This document shows positions 26,484-36,119 of a DNA stretch of 64,000 nucleotides, one piece after another. The DNA is from a virus. The stretch covers positions 1 through 64,000 of the IMG/VR virus record IMGVR_UViG_3300043411_000910; one strand, written 5' to 3'. Below the pieces are notes generated by a model. The model was not told the origin of the DNA. It was given only the letters and a program-made list of their open reading frames with translations, and searched no databases. The position numbers and the translations under genes were made by a program. The number at the start of each line of letters is the position of its first letter. The first letter of the stretch is position 1.

Positions 26484-27170
26484 ATGGCTAATAGTAAATT
26501 CTCGTCTTCTGCTAATACAAATTCTACACTTGGATACACTTCAGGTCAGAATAAAACTAGCACATCTTTATCAACAAATATATTAATATATGTTGATACT
26601 GGAAATGGTATTCTACCAATAGGTGCAATACAATCATTAAGCATAAAAGAAAGTAGAGATGTAAAAATGATAAATGAAGTTGGAACTGATGGTAACATCG
26701 ATTCTGTTCCAACTAGTGCTGTGCAAATATCTGGATCTTGCAAAAGAATTAGATATGATGCTTTAAGAGCAACTGAAGCTTTTGGTAGAGCATATCTACA
26801 TTTAGCTTCTCAAATCTATCCTTTTGACATTTACATCATAGACAAAAATCGTAGAAATGGTGGAAAAGTTACAACAGTAATTAAAAATGTTTGGTTTACA
26901 GATACATCAATAGATTATAGCTCAAATGATTGGATTATAACAGATGATGTAAGCTTTAAAGCTGAAAGGGTTTATAGCTTCCTATCTGAATCTGGTGGTA
27001 AATCAGCTGCTACTGGTGGTGATCTTGGTATTACACCTGCTGGTCCTATGAATTCTGAAGGGGTTAGCGATGTTGAAAGAGTAGTTGATGCTGGAAAGGG
27101 TGGAAGACTTGGATCTTTGGATTCAGGTGGTTTACTTGATCTAGTAGATTTCTCAAGCAACGTATTTTAA
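26484..27170 (+). CDS. Tail tube protein
   Basis: This encodes 228 residues, with GAGGGA upstream of the ATG. After a Ser/Asn-rich N terminus comes a beta-barrel pattern (Ile-Leu-Ile-Tyr-Val-Asp-Thr, Ile-Gly-Ala-Ile-Gln-Ser-Leu-Ser-Ile, Val-Gln-Ile-Ser-Gly-Ser-Cys) typical of myovirus tubes. A Gly/Ser-rich C-terminal tail (about 170-228) looks disordered. Its order after the sheath and before the chaperones and tape measure fits the standard tail module. The tube is the inner channel for DNA. A terminator follows, as for other abundant virion proteins here. Confidence 0.82.
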   Translation: MANSKFSSSANTNSTLGYTSGQNKTSTSLSTNILIYVDTGNGILPIGAIQSLSIKESRDVKMINEVGTDGNIDSVPTSAVQISGSCKRIRYDALRATEAFGRAYLHLASQIYPFDIYIIDKNRRNGGKVTTVIKNVWFTDTSIDYSSNDWIITDDVSFKAERVYSFLSESGGKSAATGGDLGITPAGPMNSEGVSDVERVVDAGKGGRLGSLDSGGLLDLVDFSSNVF

Positions 27171-27189
27171 TTAAAACAAAAATTGATAT

Positions 27190-27233
27190 ATAACCTATGG
27201 GAGTAATAAAATATTTCCATAGGTTATTTTATT
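27190..27233 (+). terminator. Probable intrinsic terminator after the tail tube gene
   Basis: An 11-bp perfect stem (27190-27200 with 27217-27227), a 16-nt loop and TTTATTT downstream. The loop is larger than usual, so efficiency may be partial, allowing some read-through into the chaperone genes. Confidence 0.65.
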
Positions 27234-27244
27234 TAAGGAATAAG

Positions 27245-27793
27245 ATGGCAGGATTTGATTCACCAATAGGCAGAAGAGATATTAAGCAAACAAAAACATT
27301 TGAAGTCGAAGATCCAGATCTAGATGAAGACATTGAAAATCAAATAAGAGAACAAAGAAAATTAAAAGCAGCTGGCAAAGAAAGAATGACCAGTAATGCT
27401 AAGAGAAGAATAGAGCTTCTTTTAAATATGACTGTACTAACAGAAGAAGTTACTTTAGGTAAAGTAAAATTTATACTAAGAACTCTTAAAGCTGGGGAAG
27501 TCAAAGAAATATTAAGCGTAATTAATCCATTAAGAGGATCTTATGAATTTGAGTTAGAGATGAAAAGACAAATGCTAGCTAGATCATTAGTTAAGATTAA
27601 TGATTCAGAAGTGGAATCTTTTCTTGATTCAGATACTTTAGATGCTAGACTTGAATTAGTTGACTCATTAGAATCAAGTGTTTTCACTGGACTATTTCTT
27701 GGATATGAAAAGCTACAAAATAATTCAGAAAAATATTATGGAATTGCTAATGCTGAAAATGCAAAGGAAGTAGCTGAAGAAATAAAAAAATAA
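27245..27793 (+). CDS. Tail assembly chaperone, short (0-frame) product
   Basis: This encodes 182 residues from ATG 27245, with AAGGA nearby; an in-frame ATG at 27197 lies in the preceding terminator hairpin and is rejected. The product is helical and charged, with a compact domain from about 60 to 165 (Thr-Leu-Gly-Lys-Val-Lys-Phe-x-Leu-Arg). It lies between tube and tape-measure genes, where myo- and siphoviruses encode the chaperones that coat the tape measure during tail assembly. The last sense codons are AAA AAA followed by TAA, with a slippery heptamer at 27784-27790, so a fraction of ribosomes should shift to the -1 frame and add 112 residues. Confidence 0.8.
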   Translation: MAGFDSPIGRRDIKQTKTFEVEDPDLDEDIENQIREQRKLKAAGKERMTSNAKRRIELLLNMTVLTEEVTLGKVKFILRTLKAGEVKEILSVINPLRGSYEFELEMKRQMLARSLVKINDSEVESFLDSDTLDARLELVDSLESSVFTGLFLGYEKLQNNSEKYYGIANAENAKEVAEEIKK

Positions 27794-27886
27794 GATTTGA
27801 ACCGGATCATAGATTTATTTATGAGTTATGTAAAATCTATAGGGTAACACCAGATGATGACTTCATAACAAATATGAATCCGGTTC
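27784..27886 (+). promoter_or_regulatory. Programmed -1 ribosomal frameshift site
   Basis: The slippery heptamer A_AAA_AAA (27784-27790) is read as ATA AAA AAA TAA in the 0 frame. After an 8-nt spacer, GAACCGGAT (27799-27807) pairs perfectly with ATCCGGTTC (27878-27886). Nested within the loop, ATAGATTT (27809-27816) pairs with AAATCTAT (27833-27840). The -1 frame has no stop from 27790 to 28126. Known -1 sites have a heptamer, a 5-9 nt spacer and a downstream structure, and this matches on each point. Confidence 0.85.
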
Positions 27887-28128
27887 TTAAGTTATGGTAT
27901 TATTACAACTGGATAGGTGATAAGGAACAGCAGCAAGAAATCGCTAGAGACCATGCATATTTAACAGGTTCATTTATAGACCCAGCAGCCGTTAAAGCTT
28001 TAACTGATCAAGAAAACAAACACGTATCTACGGATGAAGAGTTTGAAGAATCATTTAAAATGGTCCAACAATATAACAATATTAAATTAGGCAATAAACC
28101 TAGAAGAACTAGACCTAAGCGAGAATAA
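27790..28128 (+). CDS. Tail assembly chaperone, -1 frame extension (fusion C-terminal part)
   Basis: This frame adds 112 residues to the 182-residue chaperone after a -1 shift, giving a fusion of about 294. The first 28 codons upstream of ATG 27874 are open and look coding (Phe-Glu-Pro-Asp-His-Arg-Phe-Ile-Tyr-Glu). That ATG lacks a ribosome site and lies at the base of the frameshift stem, so separate initiation is unlikely. The part has a Trp/Tyr-rich segment (Leu-Trp-Tyr-Tyr-Tyr-Asn-Trp) and a basic C terminus. In phage lambda the equivalent extension (gpGT) binds the tape measure. TAA at 28126-28128 overlaps the tape-measure ATG. Confidence 0.8.
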   Translation: MRFEPDHRFIYELCKIYRVTPDDDFITNMNPVLKLWYYYNWIGDKEQQQEIARDHAYLTGSFIDPAAVKALTDQENKHVSTDEEFEESFKMVQQYNNIKLGNKPRRTRPKRE

Positions 28129-30353
28129 TGACTGATCCAAAAGATAACGAACCACTTCCAACCGTTCCTAGCGTAGAAGATACAAAAGCGGCAGCAGATT
28201 ATGGTAAGGTTGTTGGTGAAAATGTTGATAAACAAAAAGACTTCACACAAGCAACTGATAAAGCAAAAGAAGCTACAAAAGAAGTAAAAGAAGCATATAA
28301 AGGCGCTAGAGATGGCTTACTAAGTTTTATTAAAAATATTCAAACAGGCACTTCATTAACTGATGCACAATCTATTGCTATTGGTAAATTATCTGCGCAG
28401 ATATTTGATTCAACAAAAATATTTCAAAATTTTGGTGCAGCAAAACTAAGCCCTTCATTTTTAGAGCAATATTCGGATGTGTCTGACATTATAATGAAAG
28501 ACATATTTCCTATGCTAAATAAAGGGGCTGATGCTGTTAATTCAGTCACTCAAAAGCTTCTTGGAATAAAATTACCAACAGATGTTATTTCTGGTGGCGC
28601 TGCCGTAATTGATAATTATTTAAGAAAGCAATTTGCTGCCGCTGATACGGCTACAAAATTCAGAGATGAAGTATTAGCAAATGCTGTTGCAACTGGCGTA
28701 TATGGTGATGTATTAGATTCTGTTGGAGATGATTTATCAAATCTAAATAATCTTTTAGAAAACCATAATGAACTAATGATAAATGCTCAAAAAGCAACTG
28801 GTATGACAGATGAGCAAATACAATTGTTCTATAAAGAATTAAATAAGATACCAGGGGCTTTTAATAATTCAATTGCCACTGGTGGAAAGTTTAATCAAAG
28901 CATGCTTTCTGCTGTCGCAACATTATCAACTGCTACAAGAAGATCTGCTGCTGAGATAGGTGCTTCGATGATGAAGGCTTATCAAAACTATGGTGTATCA
29001 GACAAGAGAGCATTACAATTTGTTGCTAGAATGAGCGAGGCATCTAACAATCTAAAACTTCCATTTAATGTTGTAGAATCATTTATGGAAGATATAGCTG
29101 GTCAAGTTGGAATGCTTGGTGAAAATATAGATGCTTCAGCTAGGATACTTGATACTTATGCTGGTAGTTTTACTAAACTAGGACTAAGCGCAGATCAAGC
29201 TAAAAAATTAATATCAGGAATGACTAGCTCAGTATTGCAAATGAACATAGCTCAGAAAGCATTTTTATCTGCTCAATCAGGTGGTCCTGGTGGATTAATG
29301 GGTGGGTTTAGAATAGATAAGATGATGAGAGATGGTAAACTTGATGAAGTTATGAAGATGGTTGAATCTCAAATGAAAAAACAATTTGGAAGAATTGTTA
29401 CATTAGACGAAGCGGAAAAAAGCCCTCAAGCAGCAGCACAATTGGCAAAACAAAAAACATTGGTTCAATCTGGACCTCTTGGTAAATTTGCACAAAATGA
29501 TTCTGAAGCATACAGGGTATTAGAAGCTTTAAAAAACAAAGACTCTAAATCTCTATTAGAGCTTGGTAACAAAAAAGAAATGTCTGAAACTCCAGTTCAA
29601 GACTTCCTAGCAAAAGGCAATTCATTACAAGAGCAATCAATAACTATATTTAGTCAAATGGCTTCTGATCTAACAGCAATAAAGCAAAGAGGTGTATTAT
29701 CTAATCTTAGTGATACTCAATTAAGGTATTCAGCTAATCCTGGTGGAAAAATAACACCGGGAACTCCTGATTTAAATGCTGGAATGAGGGGAAGATTAAA
29801 AGCAAATGCTTTAGGTGCAAGAGAGAAGGGTGAGGAGTTATCTGAAGTAATCAGAACCGGATTTGAGAATAAAAGATTTTTATCTAATCAAAACAATGAA
29901 GCAAGCCTTCAGTTAAGAAGCTTATCAAGTAATTTAGCTCAAGATTCTAAAGATATAGCTATGGCTCAAATAAATGCTGGTAAAATGGTTTTCGGTTCTA
30001 AAAACCTAATGGAAGAAGAACAAGCAAAGCTTGATGAAAAATATAGTAGAGAGAAGCTTTCACCAAAACCAAATGAAGAAACAAAAAAAGTATTAGATTT
30101 AAGAAAACAAAAAAATCCATTAGAAATGCCAGAGGATGTTATTAAAGCATTTTCAGTTAGAAAATCTGCCGAAACAGTTGCTTCAAATTTGACCAAAAGA
30201 AATGAAGATAAGATGAAAGAAAAGCAAGAGCATGATGTACATGTTGATGTAAAGTTTGATGGTGTATGTATACATTGTAGAGAAAAAATGCAAGCAGGAG
30301 CATCGTCTCAACAAATTGCGCGAAATGCTGGGGACGCTGCTAAGCAACAATAA
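28128..30353 (+). CDS. Tail tape measure protein
   Basis: This encodes 741 residues, its ATG overlapping the chaperone stop by one base. It is almost wholly alpha-helical and Lys/Ala/Gln-rich, with long coiled-coil stretches in the first 90 residues and the last 200. It lies directly after the frameshifted chaperones, the usual position of the tape measure that sets tail length. The C terminus has a Cys-x2-Cys pair (Cys-Ile-His-Cys) that may bind metal. No strong membrane segment is visible. At 741 residues it predicts a tail of roughly 110 nm by the usual 1.5 angstrom per residue rule, which is an estimate only. Confidence 0.72.
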   Translation: MTDPKDNEPLPTVPSVEDTKAAADYGKVVGENVDKQKDFTQATDKAKEATKEVKEAYKGARDGLLSFIKNIQTGTSLTDAQSIAIGKLSAQIFDSTKIFQNFGAAKLSPSFLEQYSDVSDIIMKDIFPMLNKGADAVNSVTQKLLGIKLPTDVISGGAAVIDNYLRKQFAAADTATKFRDEVLANAVATGVYGDVLDSVGDDLSNLNNLLENHNELMINAQKATGMTDEQIQLFYKELNKIPGAFNNSIATGGKFNQSMLSAVATLSTATRRSAAEIGASMMKAYQNYGVSDKRALQFVARMSEASNNLKLPFNVVESFMEDIAGQVGMLGENIDASARILDTYAGSFTKLGLSADQAKKLISGMTSSVLQMNIAQKAFLSAQSGGPGGLMGGFRIDKMMRDGKLDEVMKMVESQMKKQFGRIVTLDEAEKSPQAAAQLAKQKTLVQSGPLGKFAQNDSEAYRVLEALKNKDSKSLLELGNKKEMSETPVQDFLAKGNSLQEQSITIFSQMASDLTAIKQRGVLSNLSDTQLRYSANPGGKITPGTPDLNAGMRGRLKANALGAREKGEELSEVIRTGFENKRFLSNQNNEASLQLRSLSSNLAQDSKDIAMAQINAGKMVFGSKNLMEEEQAKLDEKYSREKLSPKPNEETKKVLDLRKQKNPLEMPEDVIKAFSVRKSAETVASNLTKRNEDKMKEKQEHDVHVDVKFDGVCIHCREKMQAGASSQQIARNAGDAAKQQ

Positions 30354-30366
30354 ATAGGATATAAAA

Positions 30367-31245
30367 ATGAGTATTAAATTTCTAGAAGATATAAAAAAAG
30401 AAGTTTTTAATGATCCAACTTCAGATGATATACAAGGTCAAATAAACAAAAATGGTTTTGCTTTACCTCCAGTCGCAATAGCTAATGGAAATGGTCTTCC
30501 AACTATGAAGAATTATGGTAGGTATACTAAGGCTAAATTAAAGCGTAACATTATTTCATGGCTTGTTCCAGAGATAGGTCTAGTTAAGATGTATATAAAT
30601 CCTGAGTCTATTTCTATCAATGATAAAAAGTTGATACAAAAAGAACAAACAAAGGGTGGATTCTCTTTGCAATATTGGGGAGAAGATCTAAAAACAATAA
30701 GATTATCAGGAACTACTGGAAGCTCTGGGATAGAAGGTGTTAATTTACTACACGAGATTTATAGAGCAGAACAACATGTATTTGATGGAACAGCATTAAC
30801 AATAGCAAATAAAAATGCAGCTACTACAGATCTTATTTCAAAGGGCGTAGATTCTATATTTTCTGGTGTAGGTAGTTTATTCGGTGGAGGGTCAACAGTT
30901 TCATCTATATTAGGATTAGGTGCTGGATTAACTAAAGGCGCACTTGGTGTAGATTCTAGTTTAGCACCAAGTATTATTCCTTCTCTAGCTCAATACGCTT
31001 TTACAGTTGAGATGTTTTATGATGGTTTAGTTCATAGAGGGTATTTTACTGATATGTCTGTTACCGAAGCTACGGATTTTCTTTTTAAGTATGATATATC
31101 TTTTACGGTTACACAAACGAGAGGATATAGAACTAATTATTTAGGATGGCATAAATCACCAAATAACGCACCAAGTAGAGATAATCCAGAATCACCTTAT
31201 TCGGCTTATGGTGATGATTATTCTTTCGATAGGAAATTAGGATGA
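30367..31245 (+). CDS. Baseplate hub-associated structural protein
   Basis: This encodes 292 residues. Residues 60-130 (Val-Lys-Met-Tyr-Ile-Asn-Pro-Glu-Ser-Ile-Ser and Leu-Gln-Tyr-Trp-Gly-Glu-Asp-Leu) form a beta-rich core that I associate with the small protein encoded between tape measure and hub in large myoviruses, a gp53/LysM-adaptor type. A Gly/Ser-rich hydrophobic insert at about 160-205 is followed by a beta domain (Val-Glu-Met-Phe-Tyr-Asp-Gly) and a disordered tail. ATG of the hub gene overlaps its TGA by four bases. The role is inferred from order and pattern. Confidence 0.62.
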   Translation: MSIKFLEDIKKEVFNDPTSDDIQGQINKNGFALPPVAIANGNGLPTMKNYGRYTKAKLKRNIISWLVPEIGLVKMYINPESISINDKKLIQKEQTKGGFSLQYWGEDLKTIRLSGTTGSSGIEGVNLLHEIYRAEQHVFDGTALTIANKNAATTDLISKGVDSIFSGVGSLFGGGSTVSSILGLGAGLTKGALGVDSSLAPSIIPSLAQYAFTVEMFYDGLVHRGYFTDMSVTEATDFLFKYDISFTVTQTRGYRTNYLGWHKSPNNAPSRDNPESPYSAYGDDYSFDRKLG

Positions 31246-34200
31246 GTTTTTTAGAAGGCTTGACAAATAAATTATCATCAGCTCTTACAGTATCAGAGAA
31301 TTCAAAAGACAATTTGAATTATTCTGATTTTGAAAATATATCTAATAAAGTAGATACATCTGCAACTAGAAATTATGTAGAAGAAGGGTTTTCAAGAACT
31401 GATCCATATTTCACTGATATTAAATCTATAGAGATACTTATGCAAGAGCCAAGCGCTACAGTCTTGGTTAAAAAGAAAATGTTTTCATCTCTTGCTAATA
31501 ACTTTAGACCAGATTATATGAGCAAGGATGAAAAGTTATTTTATAAAGCATGCAATGCATTGTTTTATAATAAAGCTCAACAAATATCTGCTTTAGAAAG
31601 ATTATCGAAGATAGAGAAGATAATTGATAAAAATGAAACACTAACAGATAGCTTTATGCCATCTATAATTAGTCTAGTTGATTCATTAACTGCAAATGAT
31701 TCTATAGTTGGTACTACTAGCTTATTTGGTGGTAATAATGGTCTTAAAGATTTGTTTAGTATAACTGACCGTATAAGAAAATTATATGCATTTACCAAAC
31801 CATCTCAATTTACTAAATGGATAGATTCGCCTACAGCAATGTTTTCTGGAGTTTATGGAGAAGGTACTGGTGTATTTGAAATAACTAACTTTACTGATTT
31901 CAGTACAGCTGTAGGAAATTCATTAGGAAAAGGTAGAGCGGATTTTAATATAGTTGATCCATATAAAGCCTCTTTTATTACAGAATATGATATCGAGAAG
32001 GCAATAAGTGATGCTACCAATTTGTTCTATAATAAAAAGACATTTAATTTCTCTGAGTCACAAATAAACGAATCCATTGGTACATATAAAGCTAAACTAA
32101 ATTCTTTAAGATCTAAAAGAAGAGTTTCTGAGATAGATGTTTCTATTAACCCTGACTCTTCAATAGGAGAAAAAGTTGTAGCTAGATTAACTAATGGTCA
32201 AAAAATAATTTTTACACAGAATTCATCCAAAGCATTAGGCTCATTATTTTCTTTTAGTTTATCTAATAAATCATCTGAAGTAGAAGTCTCAGGTGCATAT
32301 TTAATAGATGGAGAAATACTTGGCAATCAAGGTCTTAATACAAAAGCAGAAGATGTAAATGTTTTTGAGTCAGGAAGTTTCTTATACAATAAAACTTCTG
32401 AGCTTGAATTATTTCAAAACTTGATTTCTTCAATATACTTGAAACTTACACTAACTAATAATTCTCAAAATACTTTTCAAATAAATAACCAACTAACTAA
32501 TTATGCAAGACGTAAGATGAATTTCTATTTTCTTGGTAGAAATATAATTCAGCCTATGGATGAAGTGAGAATATTCATTTCATCTAAAACAAAATTAGAT
32601 TCAAATGTTAGCAGTGGTTTGCGTGAAGCATTTGCTGGTCAAAATTTTATAGAGAAATTCTCTTCAACAGTTTATGACATACAAAATCAATTCAATGCAA
32701 TATTTAATGCATCCCAGAATCTAGATCTACAGGCTGAGAAATCAATATATGTTGGTCAAAGTTTTCCTAATCAATTATGGAATATGATCCGTGGGTATTT
32801 TGTTAATGATAAAGAAGGACCATGTGTATTTGCTGGGGTTGTTGGATCTTCTAATTTATCAGGATCTCCAGGATCTTATAAATTATCAGTTAATTGCTCT
32901 GACAATTCAAGTTATTTCAATAATGGGCAAGTAAATTTCAATCCAGGTGTTGATAATTTCAATGGTTATATATATGACCCATTGACACCGTTTGAATCCA
33001 AATTTGATCAAGTTAGTACAAATTTAACGAATCAAATTCCACAATTATTAGAAGAAAATAGAATTATATTAAATAATGCTGGCAAAGGTATATTAAAATA
33101 TAAATCTGGTCCTGGAGCTGGGCAATTAGCGACTCAAGATAATTTTATTCAAGACGTATCAATAGATCCAAGAACTGGTGCTAAGAAACAAGTTTATTAT
33201 GGTCCTGATGGATTAGTGTATAATTGGAAACAAGGTATAGGTGTATTTACTCAATACGGAAATTCAATTTCACTTAATGATCCATCAACCGTTGGTAATC
33301 AAAATGTATATAATAATCCATTTGCCGGTCAAGATGTAATGAATGTTATATCTTTGGCTATTACTGGTAAACCATATAATTTTATAAATTATTGGAAAGC
33401 TGTTCAAAATCTAGAAGGATACTCAAGAGATCCTTATAATAATACTGATGCAGCATATTCTTATTCTAACTCATTGAAACAAGACCTAAGCAAAAATAAT
33501 ATGCTATGGGGTAATTTTATACCTTTCAAAACTTTAGTAATAGATGAATTATCTTATGCTAAAGTTTTAAATGCCGAAAGATCTATACTTAGAACTGTAG
33601 ATCAATTAGAGGATAATATAAACAAACTAAAAGATATAGACAATGGTTTGTATCTGTTTGGTTTATCTGGCATTGGTTCTGGAACAGATACTTTTGCTAA
33701 AGCAACAATATTATCAGCACAAGCACAAGCTATAAACAATGATGTAGAAGTGTTGAAGAATAATCTTTTACAGGAGGATGTTTCTAATTATGGTTTAAAA
33801 ATTGTTGGCTCAGATGTTACTTTTGATGCTGACCAATTTCTATCACAAGAAGATCCTAATAAATCATTAAATCAATCTAATGTAAGAAGAAGCCTTAGAA
33901 GAAAAACAAACCAATTAACAAGAAGAATGCCTTGGGCTGTAAGAGCAAATGAAGACAAAAATCTATTAATCGTTGATGACTCTTATGATAAAGATTATGA
34001 TATAGCTGCTTACGATAAAGCTTTACAATCAAATCTAAGCACTTTATATAGCAATGGATTTACTACAGTTGGTGAAAATATAACATCAGCAGCTAATTTA
34101 TTAAATTTAGAAGTTTTTTGTGACACTCAAGGTCACATCAGGGTTCAACCACCACAATATAATAAAATCCCAAGCTCTATATTTGATAGATTGATACAAG

Positions 34201-36119
34201 AAAAAAGAATGTATGGTAAATCAATATATCCAGAATTTATAGATAATATGTTTACTAATCAATTAGATGCATTTAAAACAAAACTAGAAGTATCTGAAGA
34301 TAATATAAGACTTTTATCTGCAATGATGGATTTAGCTGATGATAGTTCAATAAGTATATTTATCAACTCTTTTCCTAACTATGGAGCTGGACCAACTTTT
34401 TCTTTCTTAACTGATGATAATGGATATCTAATACAATATCAAGATTTATTAAAACAATCTTTACCAGAAGCTATAGAGAATCAAAACTTTCAGGCGATAC
34501 AAAATCAATCTAATTCATCTAGATCTTTTTTTACTTCTGCTAATAGATATGATACCTTGTCACAATTTATGAAGCCAGAATATAGATCTAAGTTTACAGA
34601 TGTATCAAGCGTATTTGCTTCAGATAGAATAAATAGAATAAATAATAGAATACAATCTAAAACTGGTCAAAAAGTTAATTTAGATAATTATATACTTGTA
34701 AGCGATCCAGGACTTATTAAAAATGTAATTCCTGCTAGAAAATCAATTGACATATTCAAAATAACAAAAGAGCTTGGAGATAGATTAGCCGAGAGACAAA
34801 GAACTGTTAAGCAATTCTATGAATCACTTAAGAATTCAATTGAGACTAATTCTATTTTTGATAATACTACACAGAATAGATTATTCACGCCAGGTATCAA
34901 TAATAAAGCTGTACCAGAATCTTTAGAGCATATGATAGAAGATGAAAACTTTGATGACTATGGATTTGGATCAGGTTCCAGATATGTTATAAGAAATTAT
35001 CAAATAAAAGATTTTTCAATAACTGAAGAGGCTCCAAATTATACTGGTGTAACTGTAAGTGGTTCTTTTAATCTATACGAGGAATCAAGAAACCAGGGTC
35101 CAGCTGAACTAAATTCATTGCCTGCGGGTGGTAATGGTTTAACGAGTGCAACAGCTATAGATTATGATCTTATGAGAATGTATGGCTTTAAAAGTGTTAG
35201 CAATGTAAACGTTCCATTCTTATCTGATCCACAATCACAATGTGCTCCATATGCATCAATGCTTTTAAGTATTGCCAGAAAAAATATACTAAGAGCAAAC
35301 GTAACAATTGTTGGCAATGAATATTATCAACCATCAGAAGTTGTGTATATTGAAGATATTGGATTGCTATTCTATATAGAGAGTGTATCTCATAGATTTC
35401 AATTTGGATCAAGTTTTACGACTACATTGAGCTTAACTTATGGTCATGCTCCTGGTGATTACATCCCAAATGTTTTGGATATGGTTGGCAAAGTAATATA
35501 TAAAAACCAAGACGCCAAAGATTTTATTAACTATAGACAGCAAAATTCATATAATGAACAAAATATTGGAATAATAATACTAGATCCAAATTCATCATCT
35601 GTGTTTAAATTAAAGTCAGACTCGGATGAGTTTGTTAGTAGATATTCTCAAGCTAATGCAAAAACTATAAATGATATTATCTATACCACAGCATATCGGC
35701 TTGATATTAATAATATCAAAGATCAAAACTTAAAAGTTACAATAGAGCTTAGAACATACTATGATTCATCTACACCTACACCAAATCAACTTATAAAATT
35801 AAAAGAAGAGGTATCCCAAATACTTACTGGAACAAAGCAAGTATTTAAAGAAAGCGCAAGTGGGGAAATAAAAATAACATTACCAAAAGAGTTTATAATT
35901 ATAATAACCGATAGCTCATCTGAGATTAATTTAGATGATATGGAAGATACTAGATCACCATCTAATAAAGCTACTTCTTCAGCTAGGGATATATCTAATG
36001 ATAACTCTTCTTATACTTCATCAAGCAAGTTTAAAGATAACTCTGACAAGATAAGAGAAGGTTTAATTAATTACATGATAGATTGTTGGATAAAGTTTGA
36101 GTATACAGGAAAACAATGA
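31242..36119 (+). CDS. Baseplate hub protein (gp27/gpD-like), very large
   Basis: This encodes 1,625 residues, much larger than T4 gp27 (391). The first 250 residues are helical and unfamiliar. The hub signature is near the C terminus. Around 1,345-1,375 the chain has Asn-Glu-Tyr-Tyr-Gln-Pro-Ser-Glu-Val-Val-Tyr-Ile, then Phe-Tyr-Ile-Glu-Ser-Val-Ser-His. Around 1,400 comes Thr-Tyr-Gly-His-Ala-Pro-Gly-Asp-Tyr-Ile-Pro, typical of late-control D/hub proteins. The last 150 residues are Asp/Ser-rich. The hub would form the central ring that joins tail tube and spike, and the spike gene follows with overlapping stop and start. The extra length probably builds additional baseplate domains. Confidence 0.75.
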   Translation: MSFLEGLTNKLSSALTVSENSKDNLNYSDFENISNKVDTSATRNYVEEGFSRTDPYFTDIKSIEILMQEPSATVLVKKKMFSSLANNFRPDYMSKDEKLFYKACNALFYNKAQQISALERLSKIEKIIDKNETLTDSFMPSIISLVDSLTANDSIVGTTSLFGGNNGLKDLFSITDRIRKLYAFTKPSQFTKWIDSPTAMFSGVYGEGTGVFEITNFTDFSTAVGNSLGKGRADFNIVDPYKASFITEYDIEKAISDATNLFYNKKTFNFSESQINESIGTYKAKLNSLRSKRRVSEIDVSINPDSSIGEKVVARLTNGQKIIFTQNSSKALGSLFSFSLSNKSSEVEVSGAYLIDGEILGNQGLNTKAEDVNVFESGSFLYNKTSELELFQNLISSIYLKLTLTNNSQNTFQINNQLTNYARRKMNFYFLGRNIIQPMDEVRIFISSKTKLDSNVSSGLREAFAGQNFIEKFSSTVYDIQNQFNAIFNASQNLDLQAEKSIYVGQSFPNQLWNMIRGYFVNDKEGPCVFAGVVGSSNLSGSPGSYKLSVNCSDNSSYFNNGQVNFNPGVDNFNGYIYDPLTPFESKFDQVSTNLTNQIPQLLEENRIILNNAGKGILKYKSGPGAGQLATQDNFIQDVSIDPRTGAKKQVYYGPDGLVYNWKQGIGVFTQYGNSISLNDPSTVGNQNVYNNPFAGQDVMNVISLAITGKPYNFINYWKAVQNLEGYSRDPYNNTDAAYSYSNSLKQDLSKNNMLWGNFIPFKTLVIDELSYAKVLNAERSILRTVDQLEDNINKLKDIDNGLYLFGLSGIGSGTDTFAKATILSAQAQAINNDVEVLKNNLLQEDVSNYGLKIVGSDVTFDADQFLSQEDPNKSLNQSNVRRSLRRKTNQLTRRMPWAVRANEDKNLLIVDDSYDKDYDIAAYDKALQSNLSTLYSNGFTTVGENITSAANLLNLEVFCDTQGHIRVQPPQYNKIPSSIFDRLIQEKRMYGKSIYPEFIDNMFTNQLDAFKTKLEVSEDNIRLLSAMMDLADDSSISIFINSFPNYGAGPTFSFLTDDNGYLIQYQDLLKQSLPEAIENQNFQAIQNQSNSSRSFFTSANRYDTLSQFMKPEYRSKFTDVSSVFASDRINRINNRIQSKTGQKVNLDNYILVSDPGLIKNVIPARKSIDIFKITKELGDRLAERQRTVKQFYESLKNSIETNSIFDNTTQNRLFTPGINNKAVPESLEHMIEDENFDDYGFGSGSRYVIRNYQIKDFSITEEAPNYTGVTVSGSFNLYEESRNQGPAELNSLPAGGNGLTSATAIDYDLMRMYGFKSVSNVNVPFLSDPQSQCAPYASMLLSIARKNILRANVTIVGNEYYQPSEVVYIEDIGLLFYIESVSHRFQFGSSFTTTLSLTYGHAPGDYIPNVLDMVGKVIYKNQDAKDFINYRQQNSYNEQNIGIIILDPNSSSVFKLKSDSDEFVSRYSQANAKTINDIIYTTAYRLDINNIKDQNLKVTIELRTYYDSSTPTPNQLIKLKEEVSQILTGTKQVFKESASGEIKITLPKEFIIIITDSSSEINLDDMEDTRSPSNKATSSARDISNDNSSYTSSSKFKDNSDKIREGLINYMIDCWIKFEYTGKQ

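Noticed and set aside
27874-28128. Independent 84-codon gene after the chaperone
   Set aside because: Its ATG has no ribosome site, the frame is open for 28 codons upstream to a slippery heptamer, and the position fits a frameshift extension.
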